Positions 29,174 to 30,092 of a stretch of DNA of 30,092 nt are shown here, piece after piece. Each line of letters starts with the position of its first letter. Position 1 is the stretch's first letter. The notes under the pieces were generated by a model. It saw only the letters and a list, made by a program, of their open reading frames with translations. It was not told the DNA's origin and ran no database searches. Both the position numbers and the translations under genes were made by a program. The stretch is from positions 1 through 30,092 of the forward strand of contig UQVK01000039.1 in NCBI GenBank assembly GCA_900544445.1, written 5' to 3'. This DNA comes from an uncultured Lachnospiraceae bacterium (GTDB taxonomy: Bacteria > Bacillota > Clostridia > Lachnospirales > Lachnospiraceae).

Positions 29174-29742
29174 GATGCGATAAAGATAAATGAAAATTTC
29201 AGTTTGGAAGATTTCCATATCAAAAACAGGGTATCCGGAACGAATCGGTATTATATTGATGAGAACCTGGTTTTATGGGGATATGGCTTTAATGACTACG
29301 GACAACTCGGCATTGGAACCGTGGATTCTCTGGATACTTTTTATATGGAGCCGATTCGGATTGCTGAAAATGTATTTTCTGTAGATTACGTGGAAAAGAA
29401 GACAGATGAGATGACAATGGATGAGTTCCTCGAAAAGTACGGAGAACCGGTTATGACCGATAATGACAAAGATGCAGATGCCTTCTGCAGACAGATGGAG
29501 GAGCTGAAAAGCACCATAACGAATGAAGCCTTAAGAAAGGACTTCGATCATCTCATTTCAAACATGCGTTTAGCCAGGGAAACGCATGATGTAACCTATA
29601 TCCGAAATGTTCATGAGATTCTGCATGATATGGATTATTATCTGCTCCGGTATGGCCCGACGGAAATGGGGTCATACGTTTCCGATCTGTCGCTGGTAAT
29701 ACTTACTATGGCGTCCTGGAGGTTTATAAGGCTCAGGAATAA
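29174..29742 (+). pseudogene. Truncated RCC1-repeat protein fragment with C-terminal helical domain
   Basis: The frame beginning after a TAA at 29171 has no start codon and reads ENFSLEDFHIKNRVSG, then a clear RCC1-type propeller motif, LVLWGYGFNDYGQLGIGT (about 29265-29318). A charged helical region follows (TMDEFLEKYGEPVMTDN, ELKSTITNEALRKDFDHLIS, LHDMDYYLLRYGP). Near 29694 the frame shifts: the coherent ending GNTYYGVLEVYKAQE with TAA at 29740 is in another frame. Lost 5' end plus frameshift indicate a decayed gene. RCC1-repeat proteins in Clostridia are often secreted or surface proteins. I do not recognise the helical part. Confidence 0.68.
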
Positions 29743-29763
29743 TTCCGTGCGAGCCCTTCATAG

Positions 29764-30092
29764 TCACTCCTGTTTCATTTCGTTTAAATATCTGTGTGCT
29801 ATCGGAATCAGCTCTTTCATGGAATTTACAACTTCTCCTCCGTTATGTATCCTGATTTCAAATTCCGTATCTTTTCCAAAACTCATCATATGCCTGAGAT
29901 TAATTGTCAGATCCTTCTGTTTTCTTATTTCCAGTATCCATTTTGCACAGTTGTCCCCGCATGTGGTTGCATTAAATATCTTATCCGGTTCATTCAGCAT
30001 TAAAAGCAGATTCTTCACACCACCGGACAGCCGTTCCGGCGGAATTTGTCCCAAAACCGGACTGTTAATACATTCTCCGCTCAATACATCGG
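29764..30092 (-). CDS. Conserved hypothetical, DUF4869-like (partial, runs off right edge)
   Basis: The open frame continues past the right edge (codons DVLSGECINS at the boundary), so only the last 109 codons are present. Recognisable segments are SPVLGQIPPERLSGGVKNLL, FNATTCGDNCAKWILEI and KDLTINLRHMMSFG, ending NEMKQE. From memory these resemble the small DUF4869 family found in Lachnospiraceae, whose function is unknown. This should be checked. The CGDNC motif and the basic LSGG segment are its most conserved features. It is soluble and has no visible export signal in this part. It lies next to two decayed genes. Confidence 0.7.
   Translation of the reverse strand, partial: DVLSGECINSPVLGQIPPERLSGGVKNLLLMLNEPDKIFNATTCGDNCAKWILEIRKQKDLTINLRHMMSFGKDTEFEIRIHNGGEVVNSMKELIPIAHRYLNEMKQE

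Noticed and set aside
29190..29384. A 64-codon ORF preceded by a promoter-like pair
   Set aside because: No ribosome binding site precedes the ATG, and the overlapping frame encodes a clear RCC1 repeat, so this is a shadow frame.

Overview
The window looks like chromosomal DNA from a Gram-positive gut-type Clostridia, most likely Lachnospiraceae. This is inferred from the lipoprotein-anchored ABC solute-binding proteins, strong AGGAGG-type ribosome binding sites, a DarA/PstA-type cyclic-di-AMP receptor, a phasin-like protein and a yybP-ykoY manganese riboswitch. The species cannot be named from the sequence alone. There is no rRNA, tRNA, CRISPR array, phage module or recognisable insertion sequence.

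Layout. 1-93: the 5' end of a lipoprotein gene, divergent from a MarR regulator (308-769). 795-1588: mntP manganese exporter with a complete leader (sigma-A promoter, Mn riboswitch, switchable terminator). 1580-4802: minus-strand housekeeping genes (AlaX-like editing hydrolase, Ham1-like NTPase, SIMPL-domain protein, GNAT acetyltransferase). 4877-5243: a leader region with a strong promoter, a 25-codon Met-rich ORF, a terminator and a 27-codon ORF upstream of the GNAT gene. 5284-7662: lactonase, an unrecognised protein and the c-di-AMP receptor. 7815-11361: PfkB sugar kinase followed by an MBOAT/SGNH pair for surface O-acylation. 11651-12040: phasin-like protein.

12140-19527: a divergent gene set that looks like one pathway. 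A six-gene minus-strand operon (GDPD, permease, ATPase with TOBE, lipoprotein SBP, permease, second GDPD) faces a two-gene plus-strand operon (a small beta-rich protein and a CehA/McbA-type PHP metallohydrolase). I infer uptake and intracellular hydrolysis of a phosphodiester such as a glycerophosphodiester.

19512-21035: cytoplasmic GH32 fructosidase, which may supply fructose to the PfkB kinase. 21113-22425: ArsC/Spx-fold protein and a class-C-type serine hydrolase. 22628-26031: a two-subunit ABC exporter. 26095-28712: a complete polar amino acid ABC importer. 28780-29750: a decayed stretch with a frameshifted sugar isomerase C-terminus and a truncated RCC1-repeat gene, before a gene that runs off the right edge.

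The least expected signals are non-coding. A near-identical hairpin ending in GGCGGCGGAA sits immediately before the Shine-Dalgarno of four unrelated genes, 15 nt from the ATG in three and 17 nt in the fourth. A Met-every-second-codon leader peptide lies upstream of an intrinsic terminator. The PfkB gene has a leader of four tandem hairpins.
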